A stretch of 64,000 bases of DNA, from NCBI GenBank assembly GCA_944324075.1, contig CALUUZ010000005.1, positions 62,001 through 126,000 on the forward strand. The letters run 5' to 3'. Made by a program: the position numbers and the translations under genes. Position 1 is the first letter of the stretch. Every line of letters begins with the position of its first letter. Below, one piece after another: positions 55,536 to 64,000 of this stretch. The notes beneath the pieces were generated by a model, which saw only the letters and a list, made by a program, of their open reading frames with translations, did no database searches and had not been told where the DNA came from. The stretch comes from Candidatus Mailhella excrementigallinarum (GTDB lineage: Bacteria; Desulfobacterota; Desulfovibrionia; Desulfovibrionales; Desulfovibrionaceae).

Positions 55536-56093
55536 ATGTATTCCACCACCGACTTCCGCAGAGGCCTGAAAATCGAACTGGACGGCACACCCTACGAAAT
55601 CGTCGAATTCCAGCACTTCAAACCGGGCAAGGGCGGGGCCATGGTCCGCACCAAGCTGCGCAACATCCTCACCGGCCGCCTCGTGGACAATACCTTCCGT
55701 TCCGGCGAAAAGGTCGGCCGTCCCGACATGGAACAGCGCGATATGCAGTTTCTCTATCATGACGGCGACGATCTCATCTTCATGGATCTCACCACCTATG
55801 AGCAGCTTCATCTCAAGGAAGAAGTGACCGACGGAAAATCCAGCTATCTCCTTGACGGCCAGCAGTGCCGCGTGCTGCTCTACAACGGCGAACCCATCGA
55901 CATTGAAATCCCCCTCAGCCTTGTCCTCAAGGTGGTCAAGACCGAACCCGGCGCGAAGGGCGATACCGTTTCCAACGTGACCAAGCCCGCCACCCTGGAA
56001 ACCGGCGTGGTGGTGCAGGTTCCGATCTTCATCAATGAAGGCGACATGATCAAGGTTGATACCCGCAGCGGCGATTATCTCGGCCGCGAATAG
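55536..56093 (+). CDS. efp: Translation elongation factor P
   Basis: 185 residues, family length. [19 protein letters not shown], then [16 protein letters not shown] with the tip lysine that other bacteria modify, [22 protein letters not shown] and the C-terminal OB domain ending [12 protein letters not shown]. It rescues ribosomes stalled at polyproline. GGAG stands before the ATG. Directly downstream of aroQ (46-bp gap) and probably co-transcribed. Confidence 0.96.
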   Translation: MYSTTDFRRGLKIELDGTPYEIVEFQHFKPGKGGAMVRTKLRNILTGRLVDNTFRSGEKVGRPDMEQRDMQFLYHDGDDLIFMDLTTYEQLHLKEEVTDGKSSYLLDGQQCRVLLYNGEPIDIEIPLSLVLKVVKTEPGAKGDTVSNVTKPATLETGVVVQVPIFINEGDMIKVDTRSGDYLGRE

Positions 56094-56214
56094 GCGGAAA
56101 CGAGAAGTCCGGCATGCTTCCGGCGGAGGCAGGCCGGACGGCGCGTACAGCCGGCAAAAGGAATTCAGGTTTCAACCCTCAGCCGTCCCATCCGCCGATG
56201 CCGCAACCGACGGA

Positions 56215-56386
56215 CAGAGCAGCTTCACTTTGAAACTGCTCTCGAAGTCAAGCGGATCGAGACTTCGCCGCGAAGCCGGAGCAGCCGCAATTTGCCTGCG
56301 GCCCGAACTCCGGCTTCAGGCATGAAACCCGCTGGTCGGAATACGGGGTCTGGCCGACAGGTATTTCCAATGACAAAACCCTCCTG
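56215..56386 (+). repeat. Dispersed repeat family A, copy A5
   Basis: CAGAGCAGCTTCACTTTG/GAAACTGCTCT hairpin at the left, GCCGCAATTTGCCTGCGG, GGCATGAAACCCGCTGG and TGGCCGACAGGTATTTCCAA inside, CAAAACCCTCCTG at the right. More diverged than A1-A4 but collinear. Together with the recurrent leader it fills the 377-bp gap between efp and ftsK. Confidence 0.75.
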
Positions 56387-56449
56387 GGGGCGTGCTGACT
56401 GTCCCTCCCTCTCTGTCAGATTCACCTGACCCCCCTGAAGCGGGAGGTA

Positions 56450-56475
56450 AAACCATAACGGAACTTTTTGATGAA
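56450..56475 (+). promoter_or_regulatory. Recurrent ribosome-binding leader, copy 4
   Basis: AAACCATAACGGAAC followed by TTTTTGATGAA. Together with the preceding CCCCCCTGAAG block it matches 29137-29182 over about 45 bases. It fixes the ftsK start at 56471. Confidence 0.6.
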
Positions 56476-58909
56476 CGGGCAGAAACTCATCCGTGAGCTG
56501 ACTGGGCTCTTCTTCGTCTTCTGCGGGCTGTTGATCCTTCTCAGCCTGTGGTCCTATGACGTGAAGGATCCCACGCTCAACCAGACGGTCAGCGGAGGCG
56601 CTGCCGTCAAGAACTCCGCCGGCCTTTTCGGCGCCTGCCTCGCGGGGCTTCTGACGGATATCTTCGGTTTTGCCTCGTATCTGTGGGCCCTGTTCTTTCT
56701 TGGCATGGGCGCGGGCCTCATGACCCGCTTTTTCATTCTGCCCTGGTACCGCTGGTTCGGCTATCTGCTGCTGGCGGCCTGTCTGCTCACCGCGGCCGAG
56801 GCATGGAATATCGGCATACGGGACGTGCGGGGCGGCGGCATTCTCGGGGCATGGCTCTATGCCAGAAGCGATCAGGTATTCAGCCCCGCCGGTTCGGCTC
56901 TGGTCTGGTTTTTCGCTCTGCTGGCGGCCATGGAGCTGTCGTTCCGCATTTCATGGCTGGCACTTACCAGCCGCGGCGTCAAAGCCACGGCGGAACAGAT
57001 GAGAAAACTCCCCAAAGCCAAGCTGCCCTCCCTGTCCGGAAAGCGGCCCGGCGGGCTTTTTCCCGCATCGGAAAAGCCGCGGCCTTCCGGCGGCAAACCA
57101 GGACTGTTCAGCATCAGTTTCGGCCTGAAAAAAAACGACGGCGTCATTGACATCGAACCCGTGGCGAAAAACAGCGGCAAACCCGCTGCGCCTTCCGCCC
57201 CCTCTTCTCCGGACAATGCTCCGAAATCGTCTTCCTCTGCCTCTTCCGCTGCAGACGCGGAACAGGAAACCGTCCGGGAAACGGAAAGACCGCTTTCCGG
57301 AAAGACCGCCGGCAAACAGCCGGACGCCAGACCCGGCGCTGCGGAACCTTCCCGCAGGGGGGCGGAGAAAGCGCCTGCCGGAAAAGAAGGCAAGGGGCTG
57401 TTCGGTTTCCTGCATGGCGGGGGGAATGATGCCGCTTCCGAGTCCCCCTCCCGCCTTCCTCTGCCTTCTCTGGATTTGCTGGCCCAGTCCTCCAAAGAGG
57501 AAAGCGCCCGGAAGCCGGATCAGGCCCTGCTGGAAAGCAAGGGCGCGGCACTTATGGAGTGCCTGCAGAATTTCGGCGTCACGGCGGAGCTGGCCCGCAT
57601 CAGCCCCGGCCCGGTCATCACCCTGTTTGCCCTGCGCCCCGCTCCGGGCGTCAAGGCCGGACGCTTCGCCCCTCTTTCACAGGATATTGCCATGAGCCTC
57701 AAGGCCGAGGCGGTGCGCGTGCAGGCCCCCATTCCCGGCACGGATACCGTGGGCGTTGAAGTGCCCAATGACAGGCGCGCGGTGGTGCGCTTCCGCGATA
57801 TCGTGCAGAACGAAGCCTTCCGTTCGGCCCCTTCCCTGCTGACGCTGGCTCTGGGCAAGGATATCGCAGGCGCGCCGCGTACCGACGATCTGGCCAAGAT
57901 GCCACATCTGCTGCTGGCCGGGGCCACGGGGGCAGGCAAAAGCGTATGCCTGAACGCCATTCTGCTCAGTCTGCTGTACAAGGCGCGGCCCGACGAGGTA
58001 AAGCTGCTGCTTATCGACCCAAAGGTTGTTGAGTTTCAGATATATGACGATCTCCCTCATCTTGTGCATCCGGTGGTTTCGGACATGGAGCTGGCCCGCA
58101 ATGCGCTGATGTGGGCCGTGGACGAAATGGAACGGCGCTACGCCCTGCTTAATCTGCTCAGTGTGCGCAAGCTGGACGACTACAACCGCAAGGTCCGGGA
58201 AATGGACGATCCCCGTTCGCGCGAGGGCGAGGAACTTTCCCCCCTGCCGTATATCGTCATCGTGGTGGACGAGTTCGGCGATCTCATTCTGAACAAGGGC
58301 AAGGAAATCGAAAGTGCCATTGCCCGTCTGGGTCAGAAGGCCCGCGCGGCGGGCATCCACATCATCCTCGCCACCCAGAGCCCGCGCGCCGACGTGGTGA
58401 CAGGGCTGATCAAGGCAAATCTGCCCAGCCGCATCGCCTTCCGTACTTCCGGCCCCACGGAATCGCGCATCATTATTGATCAGGGCGGGGCCGAAGCCCT
58501 GCTCGGCAACGGCGACATGCTGCTCAAGGCCAGCAACGGCAAACTGCACCGCCTGCACGGAGCCTATGTAAGCGATGCAGAGGTCGAATCCGTGGTCGGA
58601 CACTGGAAGTCACTCCAGACTCCCGACTACAAGCTGGATTTCCGCGAGTACGGCGAAAACCGCCCGGATGGAAGTTTCGGCGGCGAGAGCGGCGAAGGCG
58701 GGCCGGAAAAGGATGACGTGCTTGACGACCCCCTGTACGCGGAGGCAGTGCAGTTTGCGCGGGAAAAGGGCTTCGTCTCCATTTCCAAGCTCCAGCAGCG
58801 TTACCGTATCGGCTTCAACAAGGCGGCGCGCTTTGTGGATCAGATGGAACAGGACGGCCTCATCGGCCCGCCCGCGCCTGGAGGCAAGCCCCGCCAGGTA
58901 ATAGGATGA
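56471..58909 (+). CDS. ftsK: DNA translocase FtsK/SpoIIIE
   Basis: 812 residues. Four N-terminal membrane helices (to about residue 170), a Pro/Ala/Ser/Lys-rich linker (about 180-340), then the motor with Walker A GATGAGKSVCLN, Walker B IVVDEFGDLIL, LATQSPRADVVTGLIKANLPS, and the C-terminal gamma winged helix (FVSISKLQQRYRIGFNKAA) that reads KOPS/SRS sites. It moves chromosome ends during division. A perfect palindrome follows the stop. Confidence 0.95.
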   Translation: MNGQKLIRELTGLFFVFCGLLILLSLWSYDVKDPTLNQTVSGGAAVKNSAGLFGACLAGLLTDIFGFASYLWALFFLGMGAGLMTRFFILPWYRWFGYLLLAACLLTAAEAWNIGIRDVRGGGILGAWLYARSDQVFSPAGSALVWFFALLAAMELSFRISWLALTSRGVKATAEQMRKLPKAKLPSLSGKRPGGLFPASEKPRPSGGKPGLFSISFGLKKNDGVIDIEPVAKNSGKPAAPSAPSSPDNAPKSSSSASSAADAEQETVRETERPLSGKTAGKQPDARPGAAEPSRRGAEKAPAGKEGKGLFGFLHGGGNDAASESPSRLPLPSLDLLAQSSKEESARKPDQALLESKGAALMECLQNFGVTAELARISPGPVITLFALRPAPGVKAGRFAPLSQDIAMSLKAEAVRVQAPIPGTDTVGVEVPNDRRAVVRFRDIVQNEAFRSAPSLLTLALGKDIAGAPRTDDLAKMPHLLLAGATGAGKSVCLNAILLSLLYKARPDEVKLLLIDPKVVEFQIYDDLPHLVHPVVSDMELARNALMWAVDEMERRYALLNLLSVRKLDDYNRKVREMDDPRSREGEELSPLPYIVIVVDEFGDLILNKGKEIESAIARLGQKARAAGIHIILATQSPRADVVTGLIKANLPSRIAFRTSGPTESRIIIDQGGAEALLGNGDMLLKASNGKLHRLHGAYVSDAEVESVVGHWKSLQTPDYKLDFREYGENRPDGSFGGESGEGGPEKDDVLDDPLYAEAVQFAREKGFVSISKLQQRYRIGFNKAARFVDQMEQDGLIGPPAPGGKPRQVIG

Positions 58910-58924
58910 ATTTTTATGCCATGT

Positions 58925-58968
58925 GGCGTGGAAGGGGAACTTTCTCCAGAAAGTTCCCCTTCCACGCC
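58925..58968. terminator. 44-nt perfect palindrome between ftsK and folD
   Basis: GGCGTGGAAGGGGAACTTTCT (58925-58945) pairs with the exact complement at 58948-58968 around CC. It stands 16 bp after the ftsK stop and could stop transcription, although no T-run follows. Same arm and loop sizes as the palindrome at 2395-2438, with unrelated sequence. Confidence 0.5.
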
Positions 58969-59039
58969 CGCCCCCTTCCCTTCAAAGACTTTTATTTGCG
59001 GGAGAGGAGGGAAAACTGTCAACAAATGCCGGAGCCCTC

Positions 59040-59921
59040 ATGCTGATACTGGACGGAAAGGCCACTGCCGCCGAAACCCGCGCATCTCTCAAGGAAGAAG
59101 TCGCATCCCTTCTGCCCCGCGCCGGACGCGCTCCCGGCCTTGCGGTGATCCTGGCCGGAGATGACCCGGCCTCGCAGGTCTATGTGCGCAACAAGGAAAA
59201 GGCGGCGCTGGAAGTGGGGATAAACGCCCGTACCCTGCGTCTGGCCGCCACGGTATCGCAAAAGGAACTGGAAGACGTTATTGCAGGACTCAACGCCGAA
59301 GACGAAGTGGACGGCATTCTGCTGCAACTGCCTTTGCCGCGCGGCCTGGACGCCGACAGCTGCATCGCGCGCATCAGCCCGGAAAAGGACGTGGACGGCC
59401 TCACCCCCCACAATCAGGGGTTATTGGCACTCGGACGGCCCGGCCTTCAGCCCTGCACGCCCGCCGGCGTCATGCGCCTGCTGGATCGCTACCATATCTC
59501 CACCAGCGGCAGAAAGGCCGTGGTCGTGGGCCGCAGCAGCCTGGTAGGCCGCCCGCTGGCTCTGCTGCTCGGAGCCAGGGGCCGCGACGCCACCGTGACC
59601 ATGTGCCATTCCCGCACAACCGATCTCGCGGAAGAATGCCGCTCCGCCGACATTCTGTGCACAGCGCTGGGACGCCCCCGTTTCATCACCGCCGATATGC
59701 TCAAACCCGGCGCGGTCGTCATCGACGTGGGCATCAACCGCATTGAGGAAAACGGCAGGGCACGCCTGTGCGGTGATGTGGATTTCGCCGCCGCTGCCGA
59801 AAAGTGCGCGGCCATCACTCCCGTGCCCGGCGGTGTCGGCCCCATGACCATTGCCATGCTCCTGTCCAATACCGTTCAGGCATGGAAGATTCGCAGGGGA
59901 ATGCAGAGCGTTTCGTTTTGA
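59040..59921 (+). CDS. folD: Bifunctional methylene-THF dehydrogenase/cyclohydrolase
   Basis: 293 residues. LAVILAGDDPASQVYVRNKEKAA contains the Y-x3-K catalytic pair, GILLQLPLPRGLD and PEKDVDGL are conserved, VVVGRSSLVGRPLALLL is the NADP fold, and TPVPGGVGPMTIAML is the C-terminal signature. It interconverts methylene- and formyl-THF. ATG after GGAG. The last five codons and the stop (QSVSF-stop) are provided by the left end of repeat A6, so the C-terminus was probably altered by that insertion. Confidence 0.95.
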   Translation: MLILDGKATAAETRASLKEEVASLLPRAGRAPGLAVILAGDDPASQVYVRNKEKAALEVGINARTLRLAATVSQKELEDVIAGLNAEDEVDGILLQLPLPRGLDADSCIARISPEKDVDGLTPHNQGLLALGRPGLQPCTPAGVMRLLDRYHISTSGRKAVVVGRSSLVGRPLALLLGARGRDATVTMCHSRTTDLAEECRSADILCTALGRPRFITADMLKPGAVVIDVGINRIEENGRARLCGDVDFAAAAEKCAAITPVPGGVGPMTIAMLLSNTVQAWKIRRGMQSVSF

Positions 59922-61973
59922 AAATGCTCTCTGGAAAACTTCCGAAGTTGAGCGGGACGAGACTCCGGCGTTGCGGCGAAGTCTTGCCCCGCTCTGCTCT
60001 GCGGGGCATTTCGCCATCGAAATGCTCTGAAACTGGACTTCCCGCGCAAAGATACCCCGCAGAAGCGGTTTTAAAAGAGCTGTTCCCCATACGGAAAGAT
60101 GATCGTCGTCAGTATACAATGTCCTTTTGTCATGCAGGGCAGGACATTTCCCTTCAAAGCACAGATAGGGAACCGGATCGAGCAGATGAACCTGCGGGTA
60201 CGCTGCCGCAATCCGCTCCAGCATGAGAACGCTGTTCCGGCCATATCGCAGGTTTGCCTCCAGAGTACTGAACAGGTAGTCTTCGGGATTCCTGCCCCGC
60301 TTGAATATGCCGATGGCCTTTGAAGCGGGATAATAGGCAGTCTGCGCGGGAACCGGCTTCAGTATGTAGATATTCCGGACGCCTTGCCGCAGCATGTACT
60401 CAATGGAAACAGTCAGTTTTTCCGAAAAATTGCGGATGTGTTCTCCAGTGTCCGAATGCTCATCATCAAACTGGGCAAGATCACACTGCTCCAGGTGGAA
60501 AGTCCAGCGGAAAGAAAGCAGGACAAATTTGAATGTGCCTTTTTCCATGATTTTTCTGCACGATTCATCATCCGAAGGCAGGGCAACAGGTATTTCGTTC
60601 CCCCCTCTCGCCAGGATAAGTCCGGACAAACCATGCTCTGAGGCTTCCTCGCTGACAGCATGGGCCAGCATCGCGGCGTGACTGTCTCCCAGCACAAGAA
60701 AGGAAAAAGGCCGCGATTCACTTCCAAGGCGGGCTACCGGAACACCGTCAAACAGAAAGGCATGCTCTTTTACAAAATCCCATTCCCTTTCTTCAAGCAG
60801 ATATGTTTCCGCCCCGTCAGGCACATAAGGTGTGATGTATTTTCTTCCAAAATGTCCAAGCAGAAAAAAGGCGAGTACGCAGGCGAAAGCCGCCGTGAAC
60901 AGGACTCTGCGCGTTCTGAGGACACGTTTTTTTCGTATGGGCTGTTCAACAAAAAAATAGGACAGGCAGGAGAGCGCGAAAACAGCGCCGAATACAGGAA
61001 GAAGTTCCCATGTGCCGGACACGGGTTCCAGACTTGTCTGCCGGAAGAAGACCAGAAACGGCCAGTGATACAGATACAACGAGTAGGAAATGAGGCCAAT
61101 CCCCGCCATTACTCTGCCGGACAGGATCCTGCCCGCCCATGTCTCTTTCGCGGAAGTTCCGCCATATATGCAAAGAGCTGTGCCGATACAGGGCAAAAGC
61201 GCCCACAGGCCGGGGAAGGATTCCTTCGGCACCCGGCCAAACCCGAATATGCAGAAAAAAACAACAGCCAGCCCGAAAAGATAACACCATGGAGCAAAAA
61301 ATCTTTTCCCGTCATGTTCGACAAAGGCCAAAGATGATCCAAGCAGCAGCTCAAAGGCCCGCGTCGGCAGCATGTAAAAATCGAATTTCGCATCAAATGT
61401 CACGACATATGCTGAAAGCGCCACCGAGCATACCGCGAGAAAAAGCACCGTCCATACGGTATAATACGCCTTGTTCCTGAAACGCCGTATACTCCACAGC
61501 AGAATGGGAAGAAAAACATAAAACTGCTCTTCGACACTTAAAGACCATGTATGCAGCAGAGGAAGCTCTTCTTCCGGGGCATCAAAGTAACCACCTGTAT
61601 TTTTATACAAAAAGAAATTTGCTGCTCCAAACACCACCCTTTTCAGCATTCTGAATAACTGCTTCATCTGCTCGAGATCATAGCATATCCACGCCATTGC
61701 AAGGCAGATAACAAGCATGAAAAAAAGTGGTGGAAGAATTCTTCTGAATCTTCGCTCATAAAAATTTATAATAGACCATGTTTCATAATCAAGTTCATAT
61801 CTGATGATACGCGTAATAATATATCCTGAAATGACAAAAAATATATCAACACCAATATATCCTCCACCAAAAAATGTCATGAATCCAGCATGGTAAAATA
61901 TAACTGCCAGCACAGCGACAGCACGAAGGCCATCAATATCTTTCCTGTAATATGGTTTTTCCATGCCCATCAT
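59421..61973 (-). CDS. Acyltransferase-3/SGNH O-acetyltransferase with a repeat-derived antisense tail
   Basis: 850 residues if the full frame is used. Residues about 1-390 are the ten-helix acyltransferase-3 part (YYRKDIDGLRAVAVLAVIFYHAG, the conserved FVISGYIITRII, WSLSVEEQFYVFLP). A periplasmic SGNH-like part follows (FLVLGDSHAAMLAH, and DDDHLSVWG with the catalytic Asp/His). Such OafA-type enzymes O-acetylate surface polysaccharides. Homology should end near REVQF at 60030; after that the frame reads repeat A6 and then about 160 codons antisense to folD. GGGAG precedes the ATG at 61973. The gene is visibly AT-richer than its neighbours. Confidence 0.85.
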   Translation of the reverse strand: MMGMEKPYYRKDIDGLRAVAVLAVIFYHAGFMTFFGGGYIGVDIFFVISGYIITRIIRYELDYETWSIINFYERRFRRILPPLFFMLVICLAMAWICYDLEQMKQLFRMLKRVVFGAANFFLYKNTGGYFDAPEEELPLLHTWSLSVEEQFYVFLPILLWSIRRFRNKAYYTVWTVLFLAVCSVALSAYVVTFDAKFDFYMLPTRAFELLLGSSLAFVEHDGKRFFAPWCYLFGLAVVFFCIFGFGRVPKESFPGLWALLPCIGTALCIYGGTSAKETWAGRILSGRVMAGIGLISYSLYLYHWPFLVFFRQTSLEPVSGTWELLPVFGAVFALSCLSYFFVEQPIRKKRVLRTRRVLFTAAFACVLAFFLLGHFGRKYITPYVPDGAETYLLEEREWDFVKEHAFLFDGVPVARLGSESRPFSFLVLGDSHAAMLAHAVSEEASEHGLSGLILARGGNEIPVALPSDDESCRKIMEKGTFKFVLLSFRWTFHLEQCDLAQFDDEHSDTGEHIRNFSEKLTVSIEYMLRQGVRNIYILKPVPAQTAYYPASKAIGIFKRGRNPEDYLFSTLEANLRYGRNSVLMLERIAAAYPQVHLLDPVPYLCFEGKCPALHDKRTLYTDDDHLSVWGTALLKPLLRGIFAREVQFQSISMAKCPAEQSGARLRRNAGVSSRSTSEVFQRAFSKRNALHSPANLPCLNGIGQEHGNGHGADTAGHGSDGRALFGSGGEIHITAQACPAVFLNAVDAHVDDDRAGFEHIGGDETGASQRCAQNVGGAAFFREIGCAGMAHGHGGVAAPGSEQQSQRAAYQAAAAHDHGLSAAGGDMVAIQQAHDAGGRAGLKAGPSECQ
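59904..60029 (+). repeat. Dispersed repeat family A, copy A6 (short form)
   Basis: Left end CAGAGCGTTTCGTTTTG, right end GAAATGCTCTG, left interior GACGAGACTCCGGCG as in A1/A2; the GGCGTGAAACCTG block is absent. It lies exactly between the coding parts of folD and the convergent acyltransferase. Confidence 0.75.
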
Positions 61974-62210
61974 ATATCTCCCAATCTTAATAAATATGTA
62001 CACCGACATGGTTTATGAACGAAATTTATCTGAATATTATGGACAAAACTCATAAGCCAGCCCATATCAGCCCTGCCAAACGCAAAATGAGGGATTTAAC
62101 ACGAGAGTATATTTTTGTCTCAGTTGCAAACATAATTATATAAATATACGTCCACCTGATTTTACTGATCCCCCTTTCCCTTGCGCATATTCCCCCCTTG
62201 GCGTAAAAAA

Positions 62211-62238
62211 ACGGCGTTCCGGCCTGTCCGGACGCCGT
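62211..62238. terminator. Intrinsic-terminator-like hairpin in the asnS leader
   Basis: ACGGCGTTCCGG (62211-62222) pairs with CCGGACGCCGT (62228-62238) with one bulge; A6 lies before and TTTT after it, so it would work on both strands. It is 67 bp upstream of asnS in the 331-bp gap between divergent genes. It may be the terminator of a lost upstream gene or an attenuator. The rest of the gap (61974-62204) is AT-rich and shows no gene. Confidence 0.55.
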
Positions 62239-62304
62239 TTTCCGCACTTTTCTCCGCACTCCGCGCACCGACATATATCCGAAATCAACCAACAGGAGTC
62301 CGAC

Positions 62305-63687
62305 ATGCAGCGCACCGTGATCAGCGAGGTCCTTGCGGCCGATGCCCCCCGCACGGATATCAGGGTCTGCGGGTGGGTACGCACCCGCCGGGATTCAAAG
62401 AACTTCGTCTTTCTGGAGCTGAATGACGGCTCCTGCCTGGCCAACCTTCAGTGCATCATTGACGAGGGCACCCCGGCATGGGAAAAGCTGGAGGGAGTCA
62501 ATACCGGAGCCTCGGTAAAAATTGAGGGCGAACTGGTGGAATCTCCGGGCAAAGGGCAGAAATGGGAGGTACGGGCGAAAGACATGGCCGTGTTCGGTCT
62601 GGCCGATCCGGAAAGCTTCCCCCTCCAGAAAAAACGCCACTCCGACGAATTTCTGCGTACCATCGCGCACTTGCGTCCGCGCACCAACAAATATGGCGCG
62701 GCCTTCCGCATCCGTTCCCACGCCGCGCTTGCGGTACACGACTATTTTCGCAATCTGGGCTTTTTCTATGTGCATACGCCCATTCTTACCGGATCGGACT
62801 GCGAAGGCGCGGGGGAAATGTTCCGCGTGACGACACTGCCCGTCGAATACCGGCCGAAGGAGGGGCAATCCTGGTTTGCCGACGATTTCTTCGGCAAACC
62901 CGCCAGCCTTACCGTCTCAGGGCAGCTTGAGGGCGAGGCCATGGCCACCGCGCTGGGCAGGATATATACCTTCGGTCCCACGTTCCGCGCCGAAAACTCC
63001 AACACTCCGCGTCATGCGGCCGAATTCTGGATGATTGAGCCGGAAGTCGCCTTCGCGGACATATGGGACAACATGGAGCTTGGCGAAGGCCTGATCCGCC
63101 ATGCCGCGAAGCACACCCTGGAATATTGCGAAGCCGATCTCGCCCTGTTCGACAAGTTTGTGTCCCCCGGCCTGATCGACAGCATTCGCCAGCTCGCGGA
63201 GAGGGACTTTGTGCGCGTTTCCTATCGTGACGCCGTGGATATTCTGCAGAAGAGCGGGAAAAAATTTGAATACCCCGTATCGTTCGGTACGGATCTCCAG
63301 ACCGAACACGAACGCTTCCTCACCGAGGAACACTTCAAGGCTCCGGTCACGGTGTATGACTACCCCAGGGGAATCAAGGCATTCTACATGCGTCTGAACG
63401 ATGACGGCGAAACCGTGGCGGCCATGGATCTGCTGGTGCCGCGCATCGGTGAGCTGATTGGCGGAAGCCAGCGCGAGGAACGCCTGGACGTGCTGGAAGC
63501 CCGCATCCGCGAACTGGGCCAGAATATCGATGATTACTGGTGGTATCTTGATCTGCGCCGTTTCGGCTCCGTGCCGCACGCAGGATTCGGCATGGGTTTC
63601 GAGCGCCTGATCATGCTGCTTACCGGCATCGCCAATATCCGCGACGTTCTGCCCTTCCCGCGCACAAGCGGCTCACTGGAGTTCTAG
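62305..63687 (+). CDS. asnS: Asparaginyl-tRNA synthetase
   Basis: 460 residues. N-terminal OB anticodon domain ([21 protein letters not shown]), class II motif 2 [21 protein letters not shown], and motif 3 [14 protein letters not shown], with the AsnRS-type ending [17 protein letters not shown]. It charges tRNA-Asn. CAGGAG RBS upstream. The methylase gene follows after 2 bp. Confidence 0.96.
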   Translation: MQRTVISEVLAADAPRTDIRVCGWVRTRRDSKNFVFLELNDGSCLANLQCIIDEGTPAWEKLEGVNTGASVKIEGELVESPGKGQKWEVRAKDMAVFGLADPESFPLQKKRHSDEFLRTIAHLRPRTNKYGAAFRIRSHAALAVHDYFRNLGFFYVHTPILTGSDCEGAGEMFRVTTLPVEYRPKEGQSWFADDFFGKPASLTVSGQLEGEAMATALGRIYTFGPTFRAENSNTPRHAAEFWMIEPEVAFADIWDNMELGEGLIRHAAKHTLEYCEADLALFDKFVSPGLIDSIRQLAERDFVRVSYRDAVDILQKSGKKFEYPVSFGTDLQTEHERFLTEEHFKAPVTVYDYPRGIKAFYMRLNDDGETVAAMDLLVPRIGELIGGSQREERLDVLEARIRELGQNIDDYWWYLDLRRFGSVPHAGFGMGFERLIMLLTGIANIRDVLPFPRTSGSLEF

Positions 63688-63689
63688 CC

Positions 63690-64000
63690 ATGCGCAGCAT
63701 GACCGAACGCCGCCGCGCCAAGATTGAAAAAGTGCTCGGCCAGCGCCAGAAAGATCTGACGCTGGTGCTGGACAATATTCACGATCCGCACAATGTGTCG
63801 GCCATTTACCGCAGTTGCGACGCCTTTGGCGTGGCAGGCGTACATCTGTACTACACGCACGCCCCCTTCCCGTCCCTGAGCAGGAAAACCTCGGCCTCGG
63901 CCCGCAAATGGGTGGAAACCCTGCGCCACGACAGCAGGGAAGAACTCATGAAAGCCCTGCGCGCCGGAGGCTTTCAGGTGCTGGCCACCAGTTGCACGCC
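63690..64000 (+). CDS. TrmH/SpoU-family RNA 2'-O-methyltransferase (3' truncated)
   Basis: The frame runs off the window after about 103 residues. RRAKIEKVLGQRQKDLTLVLDNIHDPHNVSAIYRSCDAFGV is the characteristic N-terminal part of the SpoU fold, closest to tRNA Gm18 methylase TrmH; the SAM-knot motifs 2 and 3 lie outside the window. The start is two bases after the asnS stop, so the two are co-transcribed. Confidence 0.85.
   Translation, partial: MRSMTERRRAKIEKVLGQRQKDLTLVLDNIHDPHNVSAIYRSCDAFGVAGVHLYYTHAPFPSLSRKTSASARKWVETLRHDSREELMKALRAGGFQVLATSCT

Noticed and set aside
1..64000. tRNA genes, rRNA, CRISPR arrays, complete insertion sequences
   Set aside because: Searched by eye on both strands; no cloverleaf with a CCA-proximal T-loop, no regularly spaced repeats and no transposase gene were seen.

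Overview
The window is GC-rich, densely coded bacterial DNA. Many sigma-54 activators, TRAP/SSS/DASS uptake systems, a DMSO-reductase-type respiratory operon and two predicted type III effector/chaperone pairs suggest an anaerobic, host-associated Desulfovibrionaceae-like organism (Bilophila/Desulfovibrio/Mailhella neighbourhood). No marker gene fixes the species, so this is inference. I saw no tRNA, rRNA or CRISPR array.

Layout. 1-3.7 kb: 5'-truncated PLP racemase, orphan ABC binding protein, TauE-type exporter. 3.7-6.8 kb (minus): NtrC/ZraSR-like two-component pair. 7.1-21.3 kb: an AcoR-like sigma-54 activator divergent from a TAXI-TRAP transporter with a -24/-12 promoter, followed by a co-directional set of two old-yellow-enzyme/FadH-like enoate reductases, an amidohydrolase, an aminotransferase, an HpcH/HpaI aldolase and an EamA exporter; together they look like an uncharacterised catabolic island. 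21.3-29.1 kb: LysR regulator divergent from a second island (signal-less PhnD-like protein, ornithine-cyclodeaminase-like enzyme, MFS carrier, HAL/PAL-family protein lacking the Ala-Ser-Gly MIO triad, SSS symporter plus a 60-aa membrane protein). 29.2-35.4 kb: a small unknown gene, then a PrpR-type sigma-54 activator divergent from a flavoprotein reductase/ferredoxin/DASS transporter operon with its own -24/-12 promoter. 35.5-42.3 kb: a secreted small protein, a PAS-LuxR regulator and a TorD-DmsA-DmsB-DmsC operon. 42.5-51.6 kb: thiL, then two predicted effector genes (1470 and 589 aa), each next to a CesT-like chaperone. 51.6-64 kb: housekeeping genes (UvrD-like helicase, engB, aroQ, efp, ftsK, folD, asnS, TrmH-like methylase), interrupted by an AT-richer acyltransferase.

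The most unusual feature is a set of dispersed non-coding repeats. Family A (about 125-230 bp, ends near CAGAGC-TTTTG, internal hairpins) occurs six times; five copies lie 12-85 bp upstream of a start codon and in the same orientation as that gene, and the sixth sits between folD and the convergent acyltransferase, supplying the folD stop and opening the acyltransferase frame into about 200 antisense residues. Family B has four copies; one (36007-36221) keeps long terminal inverted repeats and an 8-bp target duplication, so it is a convincing MITE-like insertion. A third, short repeat is a shared ribosome-binding leader in front of at least four unrelated genes.
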